Positions 42,340-50,778 of a stretch of DNA of 64,000 nucleotides are shown here, piece by piece. The notes beneath the pieces were generated by a model. That model was not told the origin of the DNA. It saw only the letters and a program-made list of their open reading frames with translations, and ran no database searches. Origin of the DNA: CAZMPJ01 sp964568455 (GTDB lineage: Bacteria > Margulisbacteria > WOR-1 > O2-12-FULL-45-9); assembly GCA_964568455.1 (NCBI GenBank), contig CAZMPJ010000005.1:1-64000 (forward strand), given 5' to 3'. Both the position numbers and the translations under genes were made by a program. The first letter of the stretch is position 1. Each line of letters opens with the position of its first letter.

Positions 42340-42483
42340 CTAGGAGGACCTTTTTACTTCTTCCCAGGTATAGAGTTCTTCTTTTGTTAAGAATTTGTTG
42401 ACAAACTGACTAGCCTCTTCAAGCCATTTTAAAACGCTTTCGGCTGAAGGGATTTTTTCCGAATCAATTTTATTGTTGTCCAT
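42340..42483 (-). CDS. 47-residue protein paired with nucleotidyltransferase
   Basis: Starts inside the last codons of the nucleotidyltransferase gene (14-bp overlap) and ends with TAG at 42340. The product is polar and helical (ESVLKWLEEASQFVNKFLTK). The overlap with an AbiEii/MNT-like nucleotidyltransferase on the same strand is the layout of toxin-antitoxin pairs, where the small protein is the partner. I do not recognise the sequence, so the partnership rests on position. Confidence 0.55.
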   Translation of the reverse strand: MDNNKIDSEKIPSAESVLKWLEEASQFVNKFLTKEELYTWEEVKRSS

Positions 42484-42967
42484 GAACTTTCTCCAATAAT
42501 TCAATATCTCTTAAGTCTTGGGGTCTGCCGGCAATTTTTTTGAGTTCAATCAAGTGTTTGAGTGAGGGAATAGGGATTTCGATTCCGGCGGCTGTTTTAA
42601 TGATCTTTTCCTTAGCCATTTTGCTGTAATCAATTGGGTTAGCGACAAAAACATCAATGATTTTGAGTGAGTCGTTGGGATTCCAGAAAGAAAGTACTTT
42701 CATGCCTTTTTCTTTAATCCAAGTTTCCCTTATGGCCGGATCGCCAAAATCTTCCGGGTTTACAGGAACTTTGGGCTGATACCCTAGTTCTTTTAGGGCT
42801 GCCACAAATTTGGCAATATTATCAGGGACGAGTTGCAGAGCAAAATCTGCATCACCGGTAAAGCGGGGCGCTCCGTGAAGAGCTACGGCGATTCCACCAA
42901 CAACAAGATAGTTGATCTCTTTTTGCTTTAATTTACGGAAAACTTCTCCATAGAATAGATTAGTCAT
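42470..42967 (-). CDS. AbiEii/MNT-like nucleotidyltransferase
   Basis: 165 residues. The nucleotidyltransferase signature is VVGGIAVALHG followed by FTGDADFAL (GG...DxD), with a later Asp in LKIIDVFV. The C-terminal PIPSLKHLIELKKIAGRPQD is the usual tail of this group (DUF6036/AbiEii-like). Such enzymes are toxins or antitoxins that add nucleotides to tRNA or to a partner. A TATAAT box ends 8 nt before the ATG. A 47-residue gene overlaps its 3' end. Confidence 0.82.
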   Translation of the reverse strand: MTNLFYGEVFRKLKQKEINYLVVGGIAVALHGAPRFTGDADFALQLVPDNIAKFVAALKELGYQPKVPVNPEDFGDPAIRETWIKEKGMKVLSFWNPNDSLKIIDVFVANPIDYSKMAKEKIIKTAAGIEIPIPSLKHLIELKKIAGRPQDLRDIELLEKVHGQQ

Positions 42968-43062
42968 TACAATGAATTATAGCATTATATAGGGGGTTGG
43001 GAAATATTTAGGTGGGGAGAATGCTAGTTCTTTTAAATAGCTTATGTTATTATCTTAAGCAT

Positions 43063-44124
43063 ATGAAAAAGAATTTAATCTTTTTTCTACTACTTTCCTT
43101 TGCCACTGCCTCCTTTGCCTTTAATCTTGGTCCAACCGGAAAAATCAATGGCCTGCCGTATGTTATTTATAATTTAACCAATGGGATGTATTACGGAGTA
43201 ATTGCCAAAGGCCAAAACTTTTTTAACCAAAAAGAATCCCTGGCTGTTTCCACTTATTTGATTTCTAATGGTGGCAATGGGATTTATTTTGATTTTGCTT
43301 TGCCGGATGAAGATTCTCGTCATGGCAAAACTTATGGTTTGGCGTTTGATTTAACCGGAGCAATGGGTAAAGCTGTTTCTGAAAGGTATTATGGTTTGGG
43401 CAACAGTACTCCTGGAACCGGCTATACAACTTTAGATAATGTTCATAATAAATTAAATTTCCAGTTTTCTAAATCAATCAGTCGGCTGCTGGTTGGCGAG
43501 GTTGATCTTTTTATTGCTTCTAACCATTATTCTAATATTGTCCAAGGGACTAATCCGATAAGTCAGCAGATGCAAAATACTGCTTGGCATTATGTTGGCA
43601 GCAGTCTCAAACTTACTTTGGATAAACGCGACCAGGCACTTAATTCGCATAAAGGGATCTATGTTATTAGTAATCTTGATTTTGGTTTAAGTAACTGTGA
43701 TTATGTTAAAGCCGGACTTGATTTAAGGTTGTATTCCACACCATTTGTTTCAAATCAAATATTAGCCTCAAGACTTCAACTGGCTCAAGCAGTTGGCAAT
43801 AACATTCCTTTATATGAATATCCATTTTTAGGAGATAAAGATAGTATGCGTGGCTATACCATGAGCCGCTGGCGCGATAAAGCGTCAACTTTAATTGCTC
43901 TTGAATACCGTTTCCCGCTTTTTTACGATTGGATCCAGGCGGTTACTTTTTATGAAACCGGTAAAGTGGGCAGTACTTTAGGTCAAATTGGTATAAATGA
44001 TTGGGCCAGTGATTATGGGGGAGGGCTGCGTTTGATTTTGGGAGATAGTTTTGTGGTGCGGGGGGATTTTGGTTTGGGGGCGGAGGGAATGAACGCTTAT
44101 TTCTTTTATGGCCAGGCTTTTTGA
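43063..44124 (+). CDS. Omp85-like outer-membrane beta-barrel
   Basis: 353 residues from the ATG at 43063, which starts a clear signal peptide (KKNLIFFLLLSFATASFA); the frame is open 51 nt further upstream. The rest is alternating beta-strand sequence. The barrel-type motif LGDKDSMRGYTMSRWRDKA resembles the RGY/F loop of BamA/TamA/D15 surface antigens, and the protein ends in Phe, a barrel-insertion signal. No POTRA domains precede the barrel, so it is a short patatin-associated or standalone type. It shows that the cell has an outer membrane. Confidence 0.85.
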   Translation: MKKNLIFFLLLSFATASFAFNLGPTGKINGLPYVIYNLTNGMYYGVIAKGQNFFNQKESLAVSTYLISNGGNGIYFDFALPDEDSRHGKTYGLAFDLTGAMGKAVSERYYGLGNSTPGTGYTTLDNVHNKLNFQFSKSISRLLVGEVDLFIASNHYSNIVQGTNPISQQMQNTAWHYVGSSLKLTLDKRDQALNSHKGIYVISNLDFGLSNCDYVKAGLDLRLYSTPFVSNQILASRLQLAQAVGNNIPLYEYPFLGDKDSMRGYTMSRWRDKASTLIALEYRFPLFYDWIQAVTFYETGKVGSTLGQIGINDWASDYGGGLRLILGDSFVVRGDFGLGAEGMNAYFFYGQAF

Positions 44125-44169
44125 ACAATCGCTTGCAGTCTTATTTCCTCCACAGTATAATATCTTCAA

Positions 44170-45198
44170 ATGGGAACAGCAGAAGAAAGATTAATTGCTT
44201 ATCGCCGCACCATTACAATTATTGTGGTTATTGTTACTCTTTATCTTTCCTTTTTAATTATCAGGCCTTTTTTAATGGCGATTGCCGGAGCAGCGGTTTT
44301 AGCTTATTTATTTTATCCAATTTATAAATTTTTAACCAAACATATCCCAGGTAAAGAAATTGCAGAAAGCTTTGCCGCAATACTAACGGTTATAATCATT
44401 ATCTTAATAGTTCTTTTGCCAATGGCTGGCATTACCGCACTTTTAGTACAGGAAGCGCGCAGTGGATATATTGCTTTGCAACATATGGTTAATACTCCGG
44501 GGTTTAATCTTGATTTACCTGCTTCAATCGCAAAACAGATACAACCATACTTGCCTAGCCTTGAAAGTACGATTGTTAATGTTGGAACCCAGATGGTAGG
44601 TTGGCTGCAAGTAGTATTAACCAGAATTCCGGGTGCTTTCTTTAGTGTTTTTATTACGGTATTTTCAATTTATTTCTTTTTAAAAGGTGCAAAAAATATG
44701 CGTGGATTTTTGGAAGAGTTTTTTCCTCTTCCCGAAGGCCGCTATAAACAAATCTTTGCTAAATTTGACGGTATAAGTCGCGGTATGGTGCTGGGTCAAA
44801 TTGTGGTTGGTATTTTACATGGCCTTTTAGCTTGGTTTGTGTATGCTGCCTTAGGAGTTCCTAATGCAGTATTATGGTCGTTTTTAACAGCGGTTATTTC
44901 TATTATACCGGTACTTGGATCCGGTTTAGTTTGGGGGCCTATTTCACTTTATTTATTAATCACTGGAGATTATTTTGCCGGGGCAATGTTATTGCTTTAT
45001 GGTTTTGGCGTTATGAGTGCGTTGGATAACTTTTTAAAACCAAAAATTATTGGCGACCGAGCCAGCATCCATCCACTATTAGTTTTGTTTGGTATTATTG
45101 GCGGAGTGCAGTTGCTGGGGCTACCAGGAATATTAATCGGCCCGCTAATTTTAGCCCTTTTTGATGTAGTATTAGGAATTTTCCGCGAAGTAATTTAA
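44170..45198 (+). CDS. AI-2E family (PerM/YdiK) membrane transporter
   Basis: 342 residues with about eight membrane helices. Family hallmarks: paired N-terminal helices (IIVVIVTLYLSFLIIRPFLM), the amphipathic central part, GQIVVGILHGLLAWFVYAALG, ISIIPVLGSGLVWGP and LDNFLKPKIIGDRASIHPL. Members have been linked to autoinducer-2 export or Na+/H+ exchange; the substrate here is unknown. TATAAT ends 8 nt before the ATG. The convergent tautomerase gene overlaps its stop by 4 bp. Confidence 0.92.
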   Translation: MGTAEERLIAYRRTITIIVVIVTLYLSFLIIRPFLMAIAGAAVLAYLFYPIYKFLTKHIPGKEIAESFAAILTVIIIILIVLLPMAGITALLVQEARSGYIALQHMVNTPGFNLDLPASIAKQIQPYLPSLESTIVNVGTQMVGWLQVVLTRIPGAFFSVFITVFSIYFFLKGAKNMRGFLEEFFPLPEGRYKQIFAKFDGISRGMVLGQIVVGILHGLLAWFVYAALGVPNAVLWSFLTAVISIIPVLGSGLVWGPISLYLLITGDYFAGAMLLLYGFGVMSALDNFLKPKIIGDRASIHPLLVLFGIIGGVQLLGLPGILIGPLILALFDVVLGIFREVI

Positions 45199-45374
45199 CT
45201 TGCTTGTTTGCCGCTTTGGCCCCAATTTTCTTTAGGAACATCTTCAATCACTACAATTACAGCTTCTGGCGGGCATTTAACTGTGTCGCAAACGGTTTTT
45301 GTGACCCCTTCAATTAATTTCTTTTTAGTTTCCTTATCGCGTCCGGCCCAGAGTCCAATTTTAACTATTGGCAT
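45195..45374 (-). CDS. 4-oxalocrotonate tautomerase family protein
   Basis: 59 residues, MPIVKIGLWAGRD at the start: the catalytic Pro follows the initiator Met, and CPPEAVIVVIEDVPKENWGQ matches the family. AAGGAG precedes the ATG by 6 nt. Its -10 (TATAAT, 45399-45394) overlaps the divergent mutM -10 by 2 bp. It forms hexamers that tautomerise enols; the natural substrate is unknown. The longer plus-strand frame over this region (45208-45423) is a shadow. Confidence 0.9.
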   Translation of the reverse strand: MPIVKIGLWAGRDKETKKKLIEGVTKTVCDTVKCPPEAVIVVIEDVPKENWGQSGKQAS

Positions 45375-45389
45375 TATTATCTCCTTTGC

Positions 45390-45399
45390 TATAATTATA
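45390..45399. promoter_or_regulatory. Overlapping divergent -10 boxes (mutM / tautomerase)
   Basis: Plus TATAAT 45390-45395 (with TTGGCA 16 nt upstream) is 6 nt before mutM ATG. Minus TATAAT 45399-45394 serves the tautomerase. The boxes share two bases, so polymerase cannot sit on both at once. Confidence 0.6.
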
Positions 45400-45401
45400 A
45401 C

Positions 45402-46217
45402 ATGCCAGAATTACCTGAAGTAGAAACCATAAAACGCGGATTAGAGAAAAAAATTGTTGGCAAGACAATTGCTGATTTTGACAGTGATTGGCATAAAGCA
45501 ATCAATAAGCCGTTGGCTACTTATCGCCGCCTAGTTAAAGGCTTGAAAATAAAAAAAGTCTGGCGTCGGGCTAAAATGTTAGGACTTGATCTTAGTCAGG
45601 GAAAAAAGATTTTGTTTCATCTTAAAATGACTGGCCAACTGGTTTATCAAGGCGAACCCAATAAATTTACTCACGCAATTTTTACTTTTTCCGACAAAAG
45701 CAAATTATTTTTTAATGATGTGCGCAAGTTTGGTTGGGTCAGATTGTTTAAAGATGACGAGTTGGAGAAAGTCTTAGAGAAAATGAATTTAGGGCCAGAG
45801 CCTTTAGAATCAGATTTTACTGTTAAATATCTGAAACGAGTGGCTGTACGCAGAGCTAGAACAAAAGTTAAGCAATTTATCATGGATCCGCAAGTTGTAG
45901 TGGGGGTAGGCAATATTTATAGTGATGAGGTTTGTTATTATGCCAAAGTGAGGCCTGATCGGTTAGTTAAAGATTTAACTGATAAGGAAATTAAGTTAAT
46001 CCATAAAGGTATTATAAAAATACTAACAGCTTCAATTAAAGCTCAAGGCACAACTTTTAGTAATTATGTGAATGCTGATGGGGAAGCAGGCGCTTTTGTA
46101 AAACAGTTAAAAGTTTATCAACGCTACGGTCAAAAGTGCTATAAATGCAAGGGAAAAATTGTTAGAATGAAAATTAGTGGTAGGACTTCGTCTTATTGCC
46201 CAAGGTGCCAAACATGA
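45402..46217 (+). CDS. mutM: Formamidopyrimidine-DNA glycosylase
   Basis: 271 residues. Begins MPELPEVETIKRGLE with catalytic Pro1 (after Met removal) and Glu2; HLKMTGQL has the beta-elimination Lys; VGVGNIYSDE is the helix-two-turn-helix; the C-terminal zinc finger is CYKCKGKI ... SYCPRC. It excises 8-oxoguanine and other oxidised purines. Leaderless promoter (TATAAT, 6 nt). Its stop overlaps the next gene (ATGA). Confidence 0.97.
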   Translation: MPELPEVETIKRGLEKKIVGKTIADFDSDWHKAINKPLATYRRLVKGLKIKKVWRRAKMLGLDLSQGKKILFHLKMTGQLVYQGEPNKFTHAIFTFSDKSKLFFNDVRKFGWVRLFKDDELEKVLEKMNLGPEPLESDFTVKYLKRVAVRRARTKVKQFIMDPQVVVGVGNIYSDEVCYYAKVRPDRLVKDLTDKEIKLIHKGIIKILTASIKAQGTTFSNYVNADGEAGAFVKQLKVYQRYGQKCYKCKGKIVRMKISGRTSSYCPRCQT

Positions 46218-46798
46218 AATTTAAACCATCAAAAATAATTTGTGTTGGACTCAATTATCGCGATCATGCGAAAGAGCTTAATATGCCTATTCCCAAAGAG
46301 CCGGTCTTATTTATGAAGTCGCCAACCGCGCTGATTAAGCATAATGAAGATATTATTTATCCACCTCAAACCAAGAATTTGCATTATGAAGCAGAATTAG
46401 CAATTGTGATTGGTAAAGACGGTAAATTAGGCTTTACTTGTGCTAATGATGTTACTGCGCGTGACTTACAAAAAAAGGATGGTCAGTGGGTTAGGGCAAA
46501 ATCTTTTAGAACTTTTTGTCCAGTAGGACCTAAAGTTGTTTACGGAGTTAATCCAGCTAATCTTGAAATCAGATGTTTTTTAAACGGAGATTTAAAACAA
46601 TATTCCAATACTTCAAACATGATTTTTAAACCAGCTGAATTAGTTTATTTTATTTCTGACATTATGCCCTTATTTGAAGGGGACATTATTTTAACTGGAA
46701 CGCCGCCTGGAGTGGGGCCGATGAAAGTTGGAGATGTGGTTGAAGTTGAGATTGAAGGGGTGGGAAGATTATCTAATCGAGTAATTAAGTTTAGGTAA
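46214..46798 (+). CDS. Fumarylacetoacetate hydrolase family protein
   Basis: 194 residues from the ATG at 46214 in the ATGA overlap with mutM. KIICVGLNYRDHAKELN, LHYEAELAIVIG with the metal-binding Glu pair, NDVTARDLQ and GTPPGVGPMKVGDVVEVEIEG are typical of the FAH fold (YcgM-like acylpyruvase or oxaloacetate decarboxylase). The substrate is not determined. The end overlaps the minus-strand LysM-like gene by 8 bp. Confidence 0.92.
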   Translation: MKFKPSKIICVGLNYRDHAKELNMPIPKEPVLFMKSPTALIKHNEDIIYPPQTKNLHYEAELAIVIGKDGKLGFTCANDVTARDLQKKDGQWVRAKSFRTFCPVGPKVVYGVNPANLEIRCFLNGDLKQYSNTSNMIFKPAELVYFISDIMPLFEGDIILTGTPPGVGPMKVGDVVEVEIEGVGRLSNRVIKFR

Positions 46799-46964
46799 CT
46801 TTAATTACCAGCATTTCTCCTTTTTGCAACGGGCCTTCTTGAGCATGATCTCTTTCAATGTTTTTGGGATGAACTTCAAATCTTTCTGCTACTTTTTCTA
46901 AAGTGAGGTTATCTTCTTTTACCTGGTGAAATTTAATCGGCGCTGGCATTGAAATGTAGTTCAT
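46791..46964 (-). CDS. Small LysM-like protein
   Basis: 57 residues with a strong ribosome site (AGGAGGG, 9-nt spacer). KEDNLTLEKVAERFEVHPKN and KGEMLVIKV follow the LysM pattern (LxxIAxxFxV ... LxxGxxLxI), but there is no signal peptide and the sequence is short, so it is a cytoplasmic single LysM-like domain. It is too short for most gene callers. Function unknown; the ribosome site and pattern together make it credible. Confidence 0.65.
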   Translation of the reverse strand: MNYISMPAPIKFHQVKEDNLTLEKVAERFEVHPKNIERDHAQEGPLQKGEMLVIKVT

Positions 46965-47020
46965 GCTCTTTGGCCCTCCTACTATATTATTCGAAAGAAG
47001 TGAAGTGAAACTTGCGTACT

Positions 47021-47477
47021 AAATTAACAACAAGGTAACCCGCTTACGCTTGTTAATTATTATATAATTTCAATATGAAGTTTGATATTCGGGAAAGAGC
47101 CAAGAAGTTCGCTATAAGAATAGTAAAATTGATTAAAAAATTCCCAAGAGATATTGCCGGGCAGGAGTTAGGGAGACAGCTAATACGATCTGGGACATCT
47201 GTTGGTGCTAACCTCGAAGAAGCTGATGCTGCTTCCTCAAGAAAAGATTTTAACTATAAAATATCTATTTCGTGCAAAGAGGCAAAAGAAACTAAATATT
47301 GGTTAGAGGTAATTATTGATTCAGAAATGTTAAACCACCAAGATAATGTTAAGGAAGCAAAATCTTTAAAAACTGAAGCCAATGAATTAAGCAAAATCCT
47401 TTATTCCATAATGAACGCTAAAAAGAAACAATAAAAATATAATAGTGTCGCCGAAGGCGACACATTGTTGTTAATTT
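47021..47477. mobile_element. Short TIR element carrying a four-helix-bundle gene
   Basis: Left end AAATTAACAACAAGG (47021-47035) and right end TTGTTGTTAATTT (47465-47477) are inverted copies. The only gene inside is the S23-type protein. Just before the right end is the hairpin GTGTCGCC-GAA-GGCGACAC. A gene-less relative with the same ends and the same GCCGAAGGC core lies at 54503-54572, which suggests an autonomous/non-autonomous pair or a shared target. Confidence 0.55.
47075..47434 (+). CDS. Four-helix-bundle (S23/IVS) protein
   Basis: 119 residues. FAIRIVKLIKKFPRDIAGQELGRQL ... SGTSVGANLEEADAASSRKDF is the signature of the 23S-rRNA-intervening-sequence protein family, which folds as a four-helix bundle and includes the Avd accessory proteins of diversity-generating retroelements. 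Here it is free-standing, not in rRNA, and flanked by inverted repeats. TATAAT lies exactly 6 nt before the ATG. Its role is unknown; the flanking repeats suggest mobility. Confidence 0.92.
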   Translation: MKFDIRERAKKFAIRIVKLIKKFPRDIAGQELGRQLIRSGTSVGANLEEADAASSRKDFNYKISISCKEAKETKYWLEVIIDSEMLNHQDNVKEAKSLKTEANELSKILYSIMNAKKKQ

Positions 47478-47512
47478 TTAATTTAGAAATTTTTAATTGA
47501 AGGAGAAAAACG

Positions 47513-47704
47513 ATGGATTGCCAAAAGCAGAGAAACCTAAGAAATTGCAATTGCACCTATGAGCCCTGCAGTCGCAAAGGGCTTTGTTGTGAGTGCATTA
47601 CTTATCACCGCAAAAGAAATGAGTTACCCGCTTGTTATTTTCCGGACGAAGTAGAAAAGACTTATGATCGGTCAATTAAGAAGTTTATTGAGATTAATAG
47701 CTAA
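47513..47704 (+). CDS. Cys-rich DUF6485-like protein
   Basis: 63 residues with AAGGAG before the ATG. NCTYEPCSRKGLCCECITYH and ELPACYFPDEVEKTYDRS give seven Cys in 40 residues, matching what I recall of the DUF6485 family, small cytosolic proteins thought to bind metal. Function unknown. It lies just outside the right end of the four-helix-bundle element. Confidence 0.8.
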   Translation: MDCQKQRNLRNCNCTYEPCSRKGLCCECITYHRKRNELPACYFPDEVEKTYDRSIKKFIEINS

Positions 47705-47755
47705 TTTCACTCTTGTTATGATTTTAAGAATCAGATATAATGGTTTTCAGTTCAA

Positions 47756-49090
47756 ATGCGTAAGAATATTAATCAACTGCGAATATTAATCATTTTAGCC
47801 ATTGTTGGAGTCTGTATATACATTATTACTCAACAGCCAATTACCTTAGGTCTTGATCTTCAAGGGGGAACTAGGCTGGTTTTAGAAGGCCAGGATACTG
47901 AAAAAGTAAAAGTGAGCGATGATTCTATGTCTGGAGCTGTAGCGGTTATTAGAAACCGGATCGATGCTTTGGGTGTTACTGAACCGCTGATCCAAAGAAA
48001 AGGTAAAAAACAAATTGTAGTTGAGCTGCCAGGAGTAAAAGATCCTGATCATGCTATTTCTATTATTGGCGATACGGCGTTGCTTGAATTTGTAGAAGCA
48101 GAATGGGCGCCGGCTGACGAATCAAGGCTCCCTCCTAAAAAAGTAAGAGAATTTTATGGACCGAAAGCTTACATGGATAAAGTTAAACTTTACCGTGATG
48201 GAATTTTAGTCAGCGAAAAACCGATCATTCTAAAAAAATCCGCTTTAACCGGAGATTTACTCAAAGGTGCCTGGCCTGGAGTAGACGAATATGGCAATCC
48301 GGTTATTGATATTGAATTTAATTCTGAAGGAACCAAGGCTTTTGCCGCGGTTACCGGAAGAGGGGTTGGAAAACCTTTAGCAATTTTGCTGGATAAGCAA
48401 GTTATTTCAGCGCCAACGGTTAGAGAACCGATTCCCTCGGGTAGGGCGCAGATTTCTGGTGACTTTACTGCCCAAGAAGTTCAGGACATGGTGATTAAAT
48501 TAAAAGCTGGTGCACTGCCTATTCCAGTTAAGCCAGTTGAGATCAGAATTGTGGGACCAACTTTAGGTAAAGATTCAATTGATAAGAGTAAGGTAGCGGG
48601 AATCATTGGTTTTGTTTTTATTGCTGTGTTTATGATTGTTTATTATCGCTTACCTGGTTTCTTAGCTGATATTGCTCTGGGTATATATATATGTATACTG
48701 CTGGCATTGCTTTCTTTGATCCATGCTACATTAACCTTACCTGGTATTGCCGGTATGTTACTTTCAATCGGCATGGCTGTTGATGCTAACATTATTATCT
48801 TTGAAAGATTAAAAGAAGAGCTCAGGCTTAAGAAAAGTATTAAACTTTCAATTGATACTAGTTTTAAGCGAGCCTTGACTGCGATTTTAGATTCAAACGT
48901 AACTACTATTATTGCGGCAGCAACTTTATTTTTCGTAGGGACTGGAACCATTAAAGGCTTTGCCGTTACTCTTTCAGTGGGTATTGTTGCATCCATGTTT
49001 ACAGCGATTGTAATTACCCGGATGCTACTGGATATGATGGTAGACGGCAAGGTGTTGACCGAAAATGACAGTCCATTGGTGTATAAATAA
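47756..49090 (+). CDS. secD: Protein translocase subunit SecD
   Basis: 444 residues. ITLGLDLQGGTRLVLE, VIRNRIDALGVTEPLIQRKG, and the C-terminal membrane domain with GIIGFVFIAVFMIVYYRLPG, SIGMAVDANIIIFERLKEEL. The large first periplasmic domain and six membrane helices are present. With SecF it uses the proton gradient to pull proteins through SecYEG. A 2-nt gap separates it from secF. Confidence 0.97.
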   Translation: MRKNINQLRILIILAIVGVCIYIITQQPITLGLDLQGGTRLVLEGQDTEKVKVSDDSMSGAVAVIRNRIDALGVTEPLIQRKGKKQIVVELPGVKDPDHAISIIGDTALLEFVEAEWAPADESRLPPKKVREFYGPKAYMDKVKLYRDGILVSEKPIILKKSALTGDLLKGAWPGVDEYGNPVIDIEFNSEGTKAFAAVTGRGVGKPLAILLDKQVISAPTVREPIPSGRAQISGDFTAQEVQDMVIKLKAGALPIPVKPVEIRIVGPTLGKDSIDKSKVAGIIGFVFIAVFMIVYYRLPGFLADIALGIYICILLALLSLIHATLTLPGIAGMLLSIGMAVDANIIIFERLKEELRLKKSIKLSIDTSFKRALTAILDSNVTTIIAAATLFFVGTGTIKGFAVTLSVGIVASMFTAIVITRMLLDMMVDGKVLTENDSPLVYK

Positions 49091-49092
49091 AT

Positions 49093-49974
49093 ATGAGAGT
49101 ATTTGATTTTGTAGGAAAAAGAAAAAGCTGGTTTACTATTTCAGGCGTATTATTGCTTTTGGCAATCAGTGCGCTGTTTTTGAATTTAATGGTAAAAGGC
49201 AGCATGATGAACGTGGGTATTGATTTTACCGGTGGTTCGATGATTAGTTTGCGTTTTTCTGCGGAACCAAGCATTAATAATGTGCGGGATGTTTTAGCAA
49301 AATATGGTTTAGGAAAAAGTGTGATTCAAAGATCTTCTGGTAATGATATTTATATTAAAACCGAGCTGATTGAGCCGGATTTAAGGATTAAGATTGTAGA
49401 TGATTTAAGAGCTGAATATGGAGATGTGGAACTCTTAGAAGCAGACATGATTGGTCCGGTAATTGGAAAAGAATTGCGTACGCAAGCCTTGTGGGCGCTA
49501 TTAATTGCTTCTTTAGCCATTATTATTTATGTTTCTTTTCGTTTTGAATTTAAATTTGCCGTGGCAGGCTTGGTCGCTCTTTATCATGATGCCATTATTA
49601 CCATTGGCATAGTTGCTCTTTTGTGGAGAAACATTGAGGTGCCCTTTGTAGCGGCTATTCTAACGATCATGGGTTATTCAATCAACGATACGATTGTTAT
49701 TTTTGACCGCATTCGCGAAAATACTAAAAAATACCATGGTAAAAAGAAAAGTTATTTTGAAATAATTAATATTAGTATTACTGAAACCTTAGCCCGCTCG
49801 ATTAATACGGTTTTAACCACGGTTATTATTGTTTTGGCAGTGCTGTTCTTTGGCGGTGAAACTTTAAAAGACTTTGCTTTAGTGCTCTTGATTGGATTTG
49901 TGGTTGGTGCCTATTCTTCCATCTTTGTTGCCAGTCCGATTGTTGCGGCCTGGGAATCTAATCGCAAGCCGTGA
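49093..49974 (+). CDS. secF: Protein translocase subunit SecF
   Basis: 293 residues. VGIDFTGGSMISLRF near the start, VIGKELRTQALWALLIA, and TIMGYSINDTIVIFDRIREN, the SecF counterpart of the SecD motif with the conserved Asp. Six membrane helices. Its last codons overlap the GTG of uppP by 4 bp, so secD-secF-uppP are translationally linked. Confidence 0.97.
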   Translation: MRVFDFVGKRKSWFTISGVLLLLAISALFLNLMVKGSMMNVGIDFTGGSMISLRFSAEPSINNVRDVLAKYGLGKSVIQRSSGNDIYIKTELIEPDLRIKIVDDLRAEYGDVELLEADMIGPVIGKELRTQALWALLIASLAIIIYVSFRFEFKFAVAGLVALYHDAIITIGIVALLWRNIEVPFVAAILTIMGYSINDTIVIFDRIRENTKKYHGKKKSYFEIINISITETLARSINTVLTTVIIVLAVLFFGGETLKDFALVLLIGFVVGAYSSIFVASPIVAAWESNRKP

Positions 49975-50714
49975 AATATATATTACTAGGCATAATACAG
50001 GGTTTCACAGAATTTCTTCCAGTATCATCTTCTGGTCACTTAGTCTTATTACAATCATTTTTAAACCTGCCTCACAGCATTGCTTTTGATACTATTGTCC
50101 ATTTAGCTACAGCTTTGGCAGTAGTGGTTTATTTTTATAAAGATATTATTAATTTACTTACTAAAGATCGTAAAATGTTAGGTTTTATCTTGGTCGCCGG
50201 CATATTTACCGCAATTTTGGGTTTGAGCTTTAAAGATTATTTTGAAGCCATGTTTAGTTCAGTTCAAATGGTAGGATTTTTCCTGGTTTTAACCGGCACT
50301 ATAATAATGTTAGGGGAAAGACTGGGAAAAGGGCAGCGCAAGAGTTTAAATATTTGGGATGCCATTATTATTGGTTTAGCCCAGGGTTGTGCTATTGCTC
50401 CGGGACTCTCTCGATCTGGAACCACTATCTCTGCAGCTTTAGGACGCAATTTAGATCGTAATTTAGCTGCTAGATTTTCTTTCCTTTTAGCCGCACCTAC
50501 TATTTTAGGGGCAGGGTTGATTCAATCTAAAGCAATTATAAAAGCCGGCACTATTGGCATTGGTTTTTGGCCGCTGGCTCTTGGTTTTATTTCCGCCTTT
50601 ATTTCTGGCCTCTTCGCCATCAAGATTTTTATGAATATTATTCAGCGAACCTCACTCAAGGGTTTTGCTTATTATTGTTTTGTGATTGGGGCTCTAGTTA
50701 TACTGTTTGTTTGA
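49971..50714 (+). CDS. uppP: Undecaprenyl-diphosphatase (BacA/UppP)
   Basis: 247 residues, GTG start overlapping the secF stop. Both hallmark segments are present: GFTEFLPVSSSGHLVL (Glu-rich/SSS motif) and LAQGCAIAPGLSRSGTTIS (PGxSRSG, catalytic Arg). It recycles the lipid carrier for peptidoglycan and other envelope glycans. Eight or so membrane helices. Confidence 0.96.
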   Translation: MKYILLGIIQGFTEFLPVSSSGHLVLLQSFLNLPHSIAFDTIVHLATALAVVVYFYKDIINLLTKDRKMLGFILVAGIFTAILGLSFKDYFEAMFSSVQMVGFFLVLTGTIIMLGERLGKGQRKSLNIWDAIIIGLAQGCAIAPGLSRSGTTISAALGRNLDRNLAARFSFLLAAPTILGAGLIQSKAIIKAGTIGIGFWPLALGFISAFISGLFAIKIFMNIIQRTSLKGFAYYCFVIGALVILFV

Positions 50715-50743
50715 TCTTAGCAGCCCTCACCCAAAAATAAACT

Positions 50744-50770
50744 GAAATTTCCCAAATAACCTGCCGATAA
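50744..50770 (+). promoter_or_regulatory. Sigma-28-like promoter, second copy
   Basis: GAAATTTC, 11 nt, GCCGATAA: both boxes identical to 16055-16081, and the spacers share AACCT just before the -10. The -10 ends 8 nt before the ATG at 50779, so the message would be nearly leaderless. Confidence 0.65.
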
Positions 50771-50778
50771 TAACTTGT

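Noticed and set aside
45208..45423. 71-residue plus-strand frame between the AI-2E transporter and mutM
   Set aside because: The minus strand of the same stretch encodes a clear 4-oxalocrotonate tautomerase with a ribosome site.
47075..47434. Diversity-generating retroelement based on the Avd-like fold
   Set aside because: No reverse transcriptase, template repeat or variable repeat is nearby.
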